From Gammaproteobacteria bacterium (lineage in GTDB: Bacteria > Pseudomonadota > Gammaproteobacteria > UBA4575), in assembly GCA_028279275.1 (NCBI GenBank), contig JANQOB010000009.1, forward strand, positions 62,001-126,000: a DNA stretch of 64,000 nucleotides, given 5' to 3'. Shown in pieces: positions 54,614-63,322 of this stretch. Position numbers and translations under genes: made by a program. The notes beneath the pieces are model-generated. The model saw only the letters and a program-made list of their open reading frames with translations. It searched no databases and was not told the origin of the DNA. Position 1 is the first letter of the stretch. The number at the start of each line of letters is the position of its first letter.

Positions 54614-54859
54614 ATGAAAAACATAAAATGGCGTACTATCTTAGGTTTACTATTGATCTACGTAGCTGTAGTTCTTTATCCTAATTATCAATGGATTTGG
54701 GGAATTTTATTCTTATATTGGGTGATTCCAGATTTATTTACCGGCACAACTCATTTTATCGAACCCATTCATAAAACTGAAAATACAATTCTGTATTGGA
54801 TAATTGTAATTACTTGGCTCGCACTGAGTGCTTATATTCTAGTTGAGGCGTTTATATGA
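54614..54859 (+). CDS. Small membrane protein coupled to the Rieske oxygenase
   Basis: From ATG 54614 (MKNIKWRTIL) it has 81 residues and two or three membrane helices (about 6-24, 29-46 and 58-78). A GTG eight codons upstream is also in frame. Its stop overlaps the start of the oxygenase as ATGA, indicating translational coupling and joint function, perhaps as a membrane tether. The segment LFTGTTHFIEPIHKTENTI sits between helices. Confidence 0.7.
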   Translation: MKNIKWRTILGLLLIYVAVVLYPNYQWIWGILFLYWVIPDLFTGTTHFIEPIHKTENTILYWIIVITWLALSAYILVEAFI

Positions 54860-55956
54860 ATACTCGTGTTCCAATTTTACCTAAAGAAGCCTATTTATCC
54901 CAAGAGTGGTTCGACAAAGAACAAGAGCTTTTATTTTCAAAGGTCTGGCAGTTTGCGGGTTTAATGGAAGATGTGAGTGATCATGGAGATTATACGACGG
55001 CTCAAGTAGGAAACTATCCAATAGTTGTGATTAATAATAACGGCACGTTAAAAGCGTTTCATAATATTTGCAGACATCGCGGCACTCCACTAGTTACTGG
55101 GAAAGGGAAACTTTCAGATTTCTTGACGTGTCCTTATCACCATTGGTCGTATGATTTAAATGGACAGCTAAAAGGGGTGCCAGAGCGTAACGAAGAATTT
55201 GAAAACTTAGTTATCGATAAAATATGTTTGCACCCTGCATCGGTTGATATTTGGCGTAGCATGCTATGGGTGCATGTAGAGCCCGATGCAGGTAAGGCAA
55301 GTGATTATTTTGATCAAGTGCTCCCTCATTTAGGGCCACATCAACCAGAGAAGCTTCAAGAATTTCCTGAGTACAGTACGCGTGATGAAATCAATGCAAA
55401 CTGGAAGATTGTTGTTGAAAACTTCATGGATGTTTATCACTTACGGTACTTACATCAAAAGACGCTATATATGTACGATCATAAAAATGCAGAATATGGA
55501 TGGGATGGACCACATTACTGGTTTTATGAGCCCTTGAGTAAAGGGCATAAACCAGAAATGACTCTGATTGATCATATACCTGAGGATAAAGTTGGTGCAT
55601 ATGTGCCGATGTTATTCCCGAATTTAGGTTTAGCTGAATCTGAATCAACGTGGAGCACTTTTCATGTGATTCCAGTTTCTCCTGAAAAATGTATCGTAGA
55701 AACACGAACAAAAGCTATGCCTTCAAAAACTGCCAAGTTACTCGGCTCTGCAATTTCTTGGTTATATTCAAGTACTGAAAAATCCGATGATCCTCTAAAC
55801 TCAGGGGATTTTATGCAAGAAGACATATATGTATGCGAAGCAGTACAAAAAGGAATGAAGTCACCGCTATATAGTGTTGAACACACTGCTAATCGTGGTG
55901 AAAGCACAGTAAGAACATACCAGTCAAAAATTCTAGAAATTATCGAAGGTACTTAA
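54856..55956 (+). CDS. Rieske-type aromatic-ring-hydroxylating oxygenase, alpha subunit
   Basis: A 366-residue oxygenase. The Rieske [2Fe-2S] ligands are C72, H74, C92 and H95 (CRHRG and CPYHH). The mononuclear iron site is D192, H195 and H200 (MDVYHLRYLH). This is the full catalytic subunit, but no beta subunit, ferredoxin or reductase is adjacent, so electron supply must come from elsewhere. The substrate is unknown. It is translationally coupled to the small membrane protein gene. Confidence 0.92.
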   Translation: MNTRVPILPKEAYLSQEWFDKEQELLFSKVWQFAGLMEDVSDHGDYTTAQVGNYPIVVINNNGTLKAFHNICRHRGTPLVTGKGKLSDFLTCPYHHWSYDLNGQLKGVPERNEEFENLVIDKICLHPASVDIWRSMLWVHVEPDAGKASDYFDQVLPHLGPHQPEKLQEFPEYSTRDEINANWKIVVENFMDVYHLRYLHQKTLYMYDHKNAEYGWDGPHYWFYEPLSKGHKPEMTLIDHIPEDKVGAYVPMLFPNLGLAESESTWSTFHVIPVSPEKCIVETRTKAMPSKTAKLLGSAISWLYSSTEKSDDPLNSGDFMQEDIYVCEAVQKGMKSPLYSVEHTANRGESTVRTYQSKILEIIEGT

Positions 55957-55960
55957 TTTC

Positions 55961-55984
55961 CAGTATTGGCCGGAAGCGAACAAC
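55961..55984 (+). repeat. Palindromic dispersed repeat, class 1 (partial)
   Basis: CAGTATTGGCCGGAAGCGAA keeps the centre and right arm; the left arm is missing. Confidence 0.55.
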
Positions 55985-55999
55985 AATGAGAAATAATTT

Positions 56000-56203
56000 A
56001 TGCCATATGTAAATATCAAAATAACAAAAGAAGGCGTGACTTCTAATCAGAAAAAAGAGCTGATTAAAGGCGTTACAGGCTTACTCCAAGATGTGCTGGG
56101 GAAAAATCCAAATACTACTGTAGTAGTTATTGATGAGGTAGATACAGATAACTGGGGCATAGCTGGCGAACAAGTTACTGTACGTAGGAGTCGAGGTGAA
56201 TAA
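56000..56203 (+). CDS. 4-oxalocrotonate tautomerase-family protein
   Basis: A 67-residue tautomerase beginning Met-Pro, so the catalytic N-terminal proline is present after Met removal. The family pattern PYVNIKITKEGVTSNQKKELIKGVT and VVIDEVDTDNWGIAG is clear. It could isomerise an oxo-acid made downstream of the oxygenase. It lies 43 bp after that gene, with a repeat between. Confidence 0.88.
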   Translation: MPYVNIKITKEGVTSNQKKELIKGVTGLLQDVLGKNPNTTVVVIDEVDTDNWGIAGEQVTVRRSRGE

Positions 56204-56232
56204 GCTCAGTACTCTTCATGCATTTAATTCTT

Positions 56233-56261
56233 CATGACTGCTAACGACCAAAAGCGGACAT
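56233..56261 (+). repeat. Palindromic dispersed repeat, class 1
   Basis: CATGACTGCTAACGACC followed by AAAAGCGGACAT. It follows the tautomerase gene. Confidence 0.7.
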
Positions 56262-56380
56262 CATCTATGGATCGTAACAAGATGTATGTGTGACTTTTAT
56301 CACAATATACAATGTGACATTTATTACTGAAAATAATTGGATGAATGAGTATCTTTGTTTGCAAAACGTAGATACTTGCT

Positions 56381-56575
56381 TTGAATATATTTTTATTAAC
56401 ACTTTTATTTCTTCTTGTAGCTGGGTGCATTACACGTACTCAATCGCCTCAAAGCACGGATCCTGATTCTTATAACAAAGATATTGGCATCACATCTGGC
56501 TGTACAGTATTCGATTACTCACCAATAAGTGATTCGACTTATTCACTTCTTAGATTTGAATTTACAGCTATATGA
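56381..56575 (+). CDS. Small lipoprotein, function unknown
   Basis: A 64-residue product from TTG 56381, with a lipoprotein signal ending LLVAGC (Cys16) and a short polar tail with one more Cys. No family is recognised. It ends where the decarboxylase-like ORF opens (ATGA at 56572), which suggests coupling if the upstream start of that gene is used. The rare start codon keeps confidence low. Confidence 0.45.
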   Translation: MNIFLLTLLFLLVAGCITRTQSPQSTDPDSYNKDIGITSGCTVFDYSPISDSTYSLLRFEFTAI

Positions 56576-56607
56576 TATTTAGTATCAATCAGTGCACGAG
56601 GATTTCC

Positions 56608-57399
56608 ATGTTTTTAATTAGATTACTGATGCTGTTTTCTGCTACAACTTATCTATTTGCTAATGAGTTTGATAATTCAAATCTTTCCTCTAATGAAGTT
56701 GCTCATATAACACAACCATATATATATGAAAATAATAAAGTTGCAGTAATTAAAATCACATCAGATTCAGAAACATTACGAAATCTTGTTCCAGAGCCTT
56801 TAATTCCAAATAGCGGGAATACTATTTATTTCTACATTGGAGAATTTAATTTAAAAAATCCTCAAGAGGTTAACTATCGTGAAGCAGGTTTACTTATTCC
56901 GGTTACCTATAAAGATGGAAACATTACTGAACATGGAAGCTATTTCCCTGTTCTGTATTTAGACCATATAGATGGGATTATTGGAGGGAGAGAAATTTAT
57001 GGTTACCCAAAGTTTCTGGCTGATATTACATTTATACAAGAAGATAATTCTATACAGGGTGCCGTTGAAATCGAAGGTGAGTTGCTCATAGATGTTAGGT
57101 TTGACATTACAACCAAGGTGGAGAATGGCCAACTTCCTAACTGGAATATGTTATCACTGAAACGTATACCTAAACCAAACTTAAAAAATGGATATGCAAT
57201 CAAACAGATTATATCTGCACCTCAAAATGATATCGTGATTCATGAAATGCATTTAGCCACTGCTACGTTAAGCATGTTTTCTATAGATAAAAATCCATTA
57301 GGTGCAATTACTATCATGAATACTTCAAATCCGTTCTATAGAGTAGAAAATATGAAAATTAATGAAGGTAAAGTCTTACATGATTACCTAGATCAATGA
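56608..57399 (+). CDS. Exported acetoacetate-decarboxylase-like protein
   Basis: From ATG 56608 (MFLIRLLML, with GAGG 8 bp upstream) it has 263 residues and an apparent signal peptide ending LFA near residue 17; an in-frame ATG at 56572 lacks a ribosome site. The ADC fold is recognisable: HGSYFPVLYLDHIDGIIGGRE followed by IYGYPKFLADITF. The Schiff-base lysine of ADC is kept (YPK), but the next residue, Lys in true ADC, is Phe. An exported ADC-like protein is unusual. Its role is unknown. Confidence 0.82.
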   Translation: MFLIRLLMLFSATTYLFANEFDNSNLSSNEVAHITQPYIYENNKVAVIKITSDSETLRNLVPEPLIPNSGNTIYFYIGEFNLKNPQEVNYREAGLLIPVTYKDGNITEHGSYFPVLYLDHIDGIIGGREIYGYPKFLADITFIQEDNSIQGAVEIEGELLIDVRFDITTKVENGQLPNWNMLSLKRIPKPNLKNGYAIKQIISAPQNDIVIHEMHLATATLSMFSIDKNPLGAITIMNTSNPFYRVENMKINEGKVLHDYLDQ

Positions 57400-57438
57400 T
57401 GAAATTACAATGTAGTCAAATTAAGAGCAAAGTATGAA

Positions 57439-57846
57439 ATGGGCATTTATATTTTTTTATTTGTATGTATTGCTACTGCAGCAGATGAAAAACTCGATCC
57501 AAATATTTCAGGTAAATGGCTTTGTATACCTAGTTCAATAACAGGTTGGAGTAATAATGAAGATTATGAACTAACACATGCTCACGAAAAAAAATACATG
57601 CTATACATTACCGTGCAGGACGGGAAAAATAGATTTGATTTTGGTCCATTCGACGAAGAGCCAACTCCGTATGGCTTTCCTAGTTATTTCCGTGGAGTTT
57701 ATTCTGGGCATTATGACCGTCTTAATGAGAGCCTTTATTATGAACCCGCAAGAAAACGATTTGTATATACATACGTAAATGCATATTTGAGCCAGTCATC
57801 TAAAGATGATGTTGTAATGATTCGTGGTACATGTGATCTACTATAG
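57439..57846 (+). CDS. Exported hypothetical protein, possibly frameshifted at the 5' end
   Basis: From ATG 57439 it has 135 residues and a poor signal peptide (MGIYIFLFVCIATAADEK). An ATG at 57434 in another frame starts MKWAFIFF; adding one T to the seven-T run at 57452-57458 would join the two and give MKWAFIFFLFVCIATAADEK, a perfect signal sequence. The rest has aromatic-rich segments and two Cys, and no family is recognised. Confidence 0.5.
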   Translation: MGIYIFLFVCIATAADEKLDPNISGKWLCIPSSITGWSNNEDYELTHAHEKKYMLYITVQDGKNRFDFGPFDEEPTPYGFPSYFRGVYSGHYDRLNESLYYEPARKRFVYTYVNAYLSQSSKDDVVMIRGTCDLL

Positions 57847-57891
57847 CCACAATTATTTTAACTACCTAGAAGATGGTAAGTGCTTAATTAT

Positions 57892-57920
57892 TATGACTGC
57901 TATTTGCCGAAAGCGATCGT
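57892..57920 (+). repeat. Palindromic dispersed repeat, class 1
   Basis: TATGACTGCTATTTGCCG followed by AAAGCGATCGT. The left arm is conserved and the right arm drifts. Confidence 0.55.
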
Positions 57921-57944
57921 TTTTAAATAGCTTAACTTTAATCT

Positions 57945-58008
57945 GTCCGCGTCTTCCAAGACGCGACTCATGTCCTCCCATCCTTGGGCTCATATTCATG
58001 TGCAGGTT
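57945..58008 (-). repeat. Dispersed hairpin repeat, class 2 (copy B)
   Basis: Read on the minus strand it ends with GCGTCTTGGAAGACGC, as does copy A after ilvA. It falls in the gap between the hypothetical gene and hppA and may act as the hppA terminator, since it lies downstream of that minus-strand gene. Confidence 0.55.
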
Positions 58009-58036
58009 GCTTTTTTGAATATTGAAAAGTTAATTA

Positions 58037-60049
58037 TCAAAGTAACGGTGCAATTACCAAACTTACAATTGCCATTACGTTAATTAAAATATTCATTGAA
58101 GGGCCGGAGGTGTCTTTGAAAGGATCACCAACGGTATCACCCACCACTACAGCTTTATGAGTGTCAGAACCTTTGCCACCAAGGTTACCTTTTTCGACAT
58201 ACTTTTTTGCGTTGTCCCAAGCACCACCAGCATTGGCCATCATGAGTGCAAGTAAAACACATCCAAGTAGTGCTCCACCTAACATACCGCCCAAGGTTTC
58301 TGCGCCAAATCCAAAACCAACCACTACGGGTGCGATAACAGCAAGCAAACCAGGAGGAACCATGCGTTTTAATGCTGCAGTGGTTGCGATATCCACACAA
58401 CGCACGGTGTCAGGTTTTGCGGTGCCTTCTAGCAAGCCGGGGATTTCTTTAAATTGACGTCGAATTTCTTTGATCATATCGAATGCCGCGTCACCCACTG
58501 CGGTCATCGTCATGGATGCAACAATGAATGGGAAGATGCCACCAATAAATAAACCAATCAGTACCATTGGATTACTTAAATCTAAAACGATAGTGCCACT
58601 ACCGTGTGTACTTACTTCTGCCAGGAAAGCAGTGATGATGGCAAGTGCTGCAAGCGCTGCTGCACCAATGGCAAATCCTTTTCCAATTGCAGCAGTAGTG
58701 TTACCGACTTCATCTAACTCATCTGTGATTTTGCGAACGTCTTCACCAAGCTCGGCCATTTCTGCAATGCCACCCGCATTGTCTGCTACCGGACCATAGG
58801 CATCAATTGCCATAGTGATGCCAACGGTTGCAAGCATTCCGACTGCTGCAATACCTACGCCGTAGAGATCTGCAAATTGATTAGCAAAGAAAATAATTGC
58901 GGCTATGCTCGCGATAGGAACAACTACTGACTGCATTCCAGTGGCTAAACCCGAAATCATTACGGTAGCTGGCCCTGTTTCACCACCTGCAGCAATTTTT
59001 CTAATAGGGCTTCCGCCTGTGTAGTACTCGGTAACTAATCCAATAATGATTCCACCTACTGCGCCAGATAGCACCGCCACCCAAACACCAGTGCTTATAC
59101 CGAGTTGTGTGATTACAAAATATGCTGCGACAATAAATATTATCGCAGCTGAAAAAGTTCCAATGCGTAATGCCGTTGCAGGTGATTTACCTGAAACAAT
59201 TTTTACAAGAATGATTCCTATGATTGAACAAACAATTCCAGTAGAAGCTAAACCTAAAGGCAAAAACATTAACGTTGATTTTTCACCTAAGCGTTCAAGG
59301 ATCGCGGGCCCTAGAGTTGCCGCAATGGCGATGGTTGCAATGATAGAACCACAGTAAGATTCGAATATATCTGAACCCATGCCGGCAACATCACCTACGT
59401 TATCCCCAACATTGTCTGCAATGACTCCAGGGTTACGTGGGTCATCTTCGGGAATTCCAGCTTCAACTTTTCCGACAAGATCAGCACCTACGTCCGCACT
59501 TTTAGTGTAGATGCCACCACCCACACGTGAGAAGAGTGCTACGGTAGATGCGCCCATACCGAAACCATGAATAACGTTTGCCGTTGCTGGATCACGTCCA
59601 AACATGAGATATAAAGTTCCTAAACCCAGTAATCCCATGGCAGCGACTGTTAAACCCATGATAGATCCACCAAAAAATGCGACATTTAAAGCCGCATCAG
59701 CACCATGTTCTTTTGCGGCAGAGGTTGTGCGCACATTTGCACGAGTAGCGGTATACATTCCTATGTAACCCGCCGCAGATGAAGAAAATGCACCGATTAT
59801 GAACGCGATTGCTGTGTTCGCACCAAGATCTGAAATCCATATTGCCGCCACAACGAAGGCAGCAAAAATATACATGATAGTATATTCACGGCGCATAAAA
59901 GTCATTGCGCCTGTGTGAATTTCTTCAGCAATTTCAAGCACTTTGCCTGTTCCGGGCGAGTATCTTAAAACAATGCGGTAAATAATGAATGCTGAAATTA
60001 GGCCTACTACCCCCAAAATCACAGGTAGTTGATGCATGGATAAGGTCAT
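58037..60049 (-). CDS. hppA: Membrane-bound ion-pumping pyrophosphatase, K+-dependent type
   Basis: A 670-residue membrane pyrophosphatase with about 16 helices. The substrate site shows [32 protein letters not shown] and the final [15 protein letters not shown]. The segment [17 protein letters not shown] has Ala where K+-independent enzymes have Lys (NTTKA), placing it with K+-dependent types, many of which pump Na+. It couples pyrophosphate hydrolysis to ion export. Single gene, with a long 228-bp gap to mrdA. Confidence 0.95.
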   Translation of the reverse strand: MTLSMHQLPVILGVVGLISAFIIYRIVLRYSPGTGKVLEIAEEIHTGAMTFMRREYTIMYIFAAFVVAAIWISDLGANTAIAFIIGAFSSSAAGYIGMYTATRANVRTTSAAKEHGADAALNVAFFGGSIMGLTVAAMGLLGLGTLYLMFGRDPATANVIHGFGMGASTVALFSRVGGGIYTKSADVGADLVGKVEAGIPEDDPRNPGVIADNVGDNVGDVAGMGSDIFESYCGSIIATIAIAATLGPAILERLGEKSTLMFLPLGLASTGIVCSIIGIILVKIVSGKSPATALRIGTFSAAIIFIVAAYFVITQLGISTGVWVAVLSGAVGGIIIGLVTEYYTGGSPIRKIAAGGETGPATVMISGLATGMQSVVVPIASIAAIIFFANQFADLYGVGIAAVGMLATVGITMAIDAYGPVADNAGGIAEMAELGEDVRKITDELDEVGNTTAAIGKGFAIGAAALAALAIITAFLAEVSTHGSGTIVLDLSNPMVLIGLFIGGIFPFIVASMTMTAVGDAAFDMIKEIRRQFKEIPGLLEGTAKPDTVRCVDIATTAALKRMVPPGLLAVIAPVVVGFGFGAETLGGMLGGALLGCVLLALMMANAGGAWDNAKKYVEKGNLGGKGSDTHKAVVVGDTVGDPFKDTSGPSMNILINVMAIVSLVIAPLL

Positions 60050-60277
60050 TGAACTTTCTCCCTAAAAGTTGCCTTTTATAATTATGTTTTTGAGATTCTG
60101 ACGTGAATATTTTTGTTTGTCCTACACGACAGGCGCTCGATTATATAGGTAATTCAAGCAACAGCTTATTGAATAAACTAATGTAATCAAAAAATACAAT
60201 CGGCTAAAATACACTATAAATTGTAAGTGAGAATTTTTGTAGCTTGATCAAGCTCTTATACAAAGGCGGTATAGTAT

Positions 60278-62188
60278 TTGGCTTCTCGTGACTTCCTAAA
60301 AAATCCAAAATTAGAGGAACGATATTTTCGCACCCGAGTTTATGTTGTGGCATTTTTTGTCCTGTGCTGCATATTTATTTTGGGGGCGAGGTTGTTTCAT
60401 TTACAGATCGTAAGTAACGAGCATTATGCAACCTTGTCGCAAGAGAATCGTGTTCGCGTAGTACCCATAGCTCCAACAAGAGGGTTAATTTTTGATCGCA
60501 ATTTAAAGTTGCTAGCCGATAATAGACCAAGTTATCAAATCGAAATCACACCGGTAGAAGTCGATGATGTTGAACAAGTCGTTAACCAGCTGAGTGCTTA
60601 TATAGTTCTAGAAGAACATCATTTAAAAAAATTTTTTGAAGATGTTAAACGTAAACAAGCATTCGAATCGATTCCGTTGAAATTAAATCTAAGCGAAGAT
60701 GAAGTAGCAAAATTTTCAGTTAATCGTCATCGTTTTCCTGGTGTAGAAATTAAAGCCCGTGCAAATCGTTTTTATCCGTATTCAGGTATGAGTGCACACG
60801 CACTTGGTTATGTTGGTCGTATCAATGCTCAAGAAGCTCAACAGGTAGATAGACAAGATTACAGTGGTACAACCCACATTGGAAAGCTTGGGGTAGAAAA
60901 GTTTTATGAAAATATTTTACATGGTGAAGTTGGTTATCAACATATAGAGATTAATGCGCAAGGACGTAAATTGCGCATTTTAGAGCACGTACCGCCCACA
61001 CCAGGAGTGGATTTAATCTTGTCCATTGATGCCAATTTACAAAAAGTTGCACAAAATAGTTTGGGTGAACGTAATGGTTCCGTTGTTGCAATGGATCCTG
61101 TTACGGGTGAAGTTTTAACGTTTGTTAGCACGCCGACATTCGATCCTAATCTTTTTGTTAATGGTATCAGTAATAAACAATATTCAGAGTTACGTGATGA
61201 TATGGATCGCCCCTTGTTCAATCGTGCGCTTACTGGTCAGTATCCACCTGGGTCAACCATTAAGCCAATGGTGGCATTAGCGGGATTGCATTATGGTGAA
61301 ACTTGGGCAGGCGAGAAGATGTTTGCTGGTCCTTTTTATCAATTGCCCGGACACGAGCGTAAGTATCGTGATTGGAAAAAAGAAGGTCATGGTTGGGTAG
61401 ATATGTATAAGGCAATTGCACAGTCTTGCGATGTGTATTTTTATACTCTTGCGACAGACCTTGGTATCAATAAATTATCTGAATTTCTAAATCAATTTAA
61501 TTTGGGCGCGCGTACAGGGTTAGATACCTGGGGTGAAGCGAAAGGGTTAATGCCATCAGCGCAATGGAAAAGAGCGGTGTATGGTCAACCATGGTATCCA
61601 GGTGAAACCGTAATCACCGGGATTGGCCAAGGTTATATGTTAGCTACACCCTTGCAGCTTGCTGTGGCAACCAGCAAGATTGCAATGCGAGGACATGCTG
61701 TACGCCCAAGATTTTTACGTGCAACACGTAAACCAAATGAACCTGAACAAGCCTCTAGCATTACTGCAATACCAAGCATTTTTATTGAAAATGATTTGTA
61801 CTGGGATCAAATCATCACTGCTATGGTAGATGCAACACACAAACCAAATGGCACAGCATACCGTACAGGTAAAGATGCTAAGTATACGATCGCTGGCAAA
61901 ACGGGTACCGCACAAGTTTTTGGTTTAGCTGAAGATGAAGAATATGAAGAAGAAAATGTGGCTGAAAAATTGCGTGATCATGGGCTCTATATTGCTTTTG
62001 CACCTGCGGACGATCCCAAAATAGCGATTGCCGTAATTGTTGAAAATGGTGGGGGAGGGAGTAAATCTGCTGCACCCGTTGCCAAGGTGGTAATGGATCA
62101 TTATTTATTAAGCAAGGAGGAGCTCGCAAATATCTATAAAGATGAGCAAAAACTTGAAATTGGATTAGCAAGTGTAGGAGTAAACTAG
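60278..62188 (+). CDS. mrdA: Penicillin-binding protein 2
   Basis: A 636-residue class B PBP for lateral wall growth, starting at TTG behind AAAGGCGG. One N-terminal membrane anchor (about 22-43) is followed by the pedestal domain (60-240) and the transpeptidase domain with the SxxK serine S326 in GSTIKPM, SCD (about 387) as SxN, and GKTGTAQ. The elongation operon mrdA-rodA-mltB follows the usual order. A perfect 14-bp palindrome AGCTTGATCAAGCT lies at 60240-60253 just upstream. Confidence 0.96.
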   Translation: MASRDFLKNPKLEERYFRTRVYVVAFFVLCCIFILGARLFHLQIVSNEHYATLSQENRVRVVPIAPTRGLIFDRNLKLLADNRPSYQIEITPVEVDDVEQVVNQLSAYIVLEEHHLKKFFEDVKRKQAFESIPLKLNLSEDEVAKFSVNRHRFPGVEIKARANRFYPYSGMSAHALGYVGRINAQEAQQVDRQDYSGTTHIGKLGVEKFYENILHGEVGYQHIEINAQGRKLRILEHVPPTPGVDLILSIDANLQKVAQNSLGERNGSVVAMDPVTGEVLTFVSTPTFDPNLFVNGISNKQYSELRDDMDRPLFNRALTGQYPPGSTIKPMVALAGLHYGETWAGEKMFAGPFYQLPGHERKYRDWKKEGHGWVDMYKAIAQSCDVYFYTLATDLGINKLSEFLNQFNLGARTGLDTWGEAKGLMPSAQWKRAVYGQPWYPGETVITGIGQGYMLATPLQLAVATSKIAMRGHAVRPRFLRATRKPNEPEQASSITAIPSIFIENDLYWDQIITAMVDATHKPNGTAYRTGKDAKYTIAGKTGTAQVFGLAEDEEYEEENVAEKLRDHGLYIAFAPADDPKIAIAVIVENGGGGSKSAAPVAKVVMDHYLLSKEELANIYKDEQKLEIGLASVGVN

Positions 62189-62191
62189 CAA

Positions 62192-63322
62192 ATGGCAAGT
62201 ACATACTCCATTAAAGATTCGCTTGTTACGTCGCCTATTAAAGAAGAACGTAACTTATTTAATATTGATCCGACTTTATTAATATCATTATTGATACTTT
62301 GTGCGATTGGATTAGCTGTTTTGTATAGTTCCACCAGTGGAGAGACAGCCGCAATCACACGTCAATCTATTCGTTTTGCAGTAGGCTTCATAGCACTATT
62401 TTTTCTCGCACAAATCCCAATAAAAGAAATGGCGCGTTGGACGCCCTGGTTATATACATTCGGAATTGGTTTATTACTAGTAGTAATGTTTGTTGGCTAT
62501 AGTGGCAAGGGAGCGCAACGGTGGTTGGATCTTGGTTTTATGCGTTTCCAGCCTTCTGAGTTGCTAAAAATATTTTTGCCGATGATGTTGGCTTGGTATT
62601 TCAGTGAAAAGCCTATGCCTCCTAAACTAGTACAGATTTTTATCGCTTTGATTATTATTGCAGTCCCTTCGGCATTGGTATTGCGCCAGCCTGATTTAGG
62701 AACTGCACTATTAATCGCATTTGGCGGAGTGTGTGTGATCTTTTTGGCCGGTATTACATTGCGATGGTTGATGATCTTTGGTGGTTTAGCTATGGCCTCC
62801 TTGCCCTTGCTTTGGCTAAATTTACATGACTATCAACGCCAACGTGTATTAACCATGTTGAATCCAGAAAGTGATCCATTAGGAACTGGATACCATATTA
62901 TACAGTCTAAAATTGCAATTGGTTCGGGTGGTGTATACGGTAAGGGTTGGCTCAATGGTACCCAATCACAATTGGATTTTGTTCCGGAACGAACAACGGA
63001 TTTTATATTTGCAGTGTTTAGTGAAGAATTTGGTTTTATGGGTGTAGTGTTACTATTATTTGTCTATGGGTTGATCGTGATGCGGGGATTAACCATTGCA
63101 ACTCGCGCTCAAGACACCTATTCCAGATTGTTGGCAGGAGGTTTAAGCCTGTCATTTTTTGCATATTTTATGGTGAATATTGGTATGGTGAGTGGCTTGT
63201 TACCGGTTGTTGGTGTGCCATTACCTCTAATTAGTTATGGCGGGACATCTGCGGTAACGATACTAGCTGCATTTGGAATTTTAATGTCTATTCATTCACA
63301 TCGTAAATTTATTTCTCATTAA
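62192..63322 (+). CDS. rodA: Rod shape-determining glycosyltransferase RodA
   Basis: A 376-residue SEDS protein with about ten membrane helices that polymerises glycan strands together with PBP2. Conserved spots include KGAQRWLDLGFMRFQPSELLK, the extracellular loop GTQSQLDFVPERTTDFIF and VVGVPLPLISYGGTSA. It starts 3 bp after mrdA. Its TAA overlaps the mltB ATG. Confidence 0.96.
   Translation: MASTYSIKDSLVTSPIKEERNLFNIDPTLLISLLILCAIGLAVLYSSTSGETAAITRQSIRFAVGFIALFFLAQIPIKEMARWTPWLYTFGIGLLLVVMFVGYSGKGAQRWLDLGFMRFQPSELLKIFLPMMLAWYFSEKPMPPKLVQIFIALIIIAVPSALVLRQPDLGTALLIAFGGVCVIFLAGITLRWLMIFGGLAMASLPLLWLNLHDYQRQRVLTMLNPESDPLGTGYHIIQSKIAIGSGGVYGKGWLNGTQSQLDFVPERTTDFIFAVFSEEFGFMGVVLLLFVYGLIVMRGLTIATRAQDTYSRLLAGGLSLSFFAYFMVNIGMVSGLLPVVGVPLPLISYGGTSAVTILAAFGILMSIHSHRKFISH

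Noticed and set aside
49621..57920. Integron cassette array with attC sites
   Set aside because: The repeats are short (about 30 bp), lack the GTTRRRY/RYYYAAC core pair, the genes face both directions, and no integrase is seen in the window.
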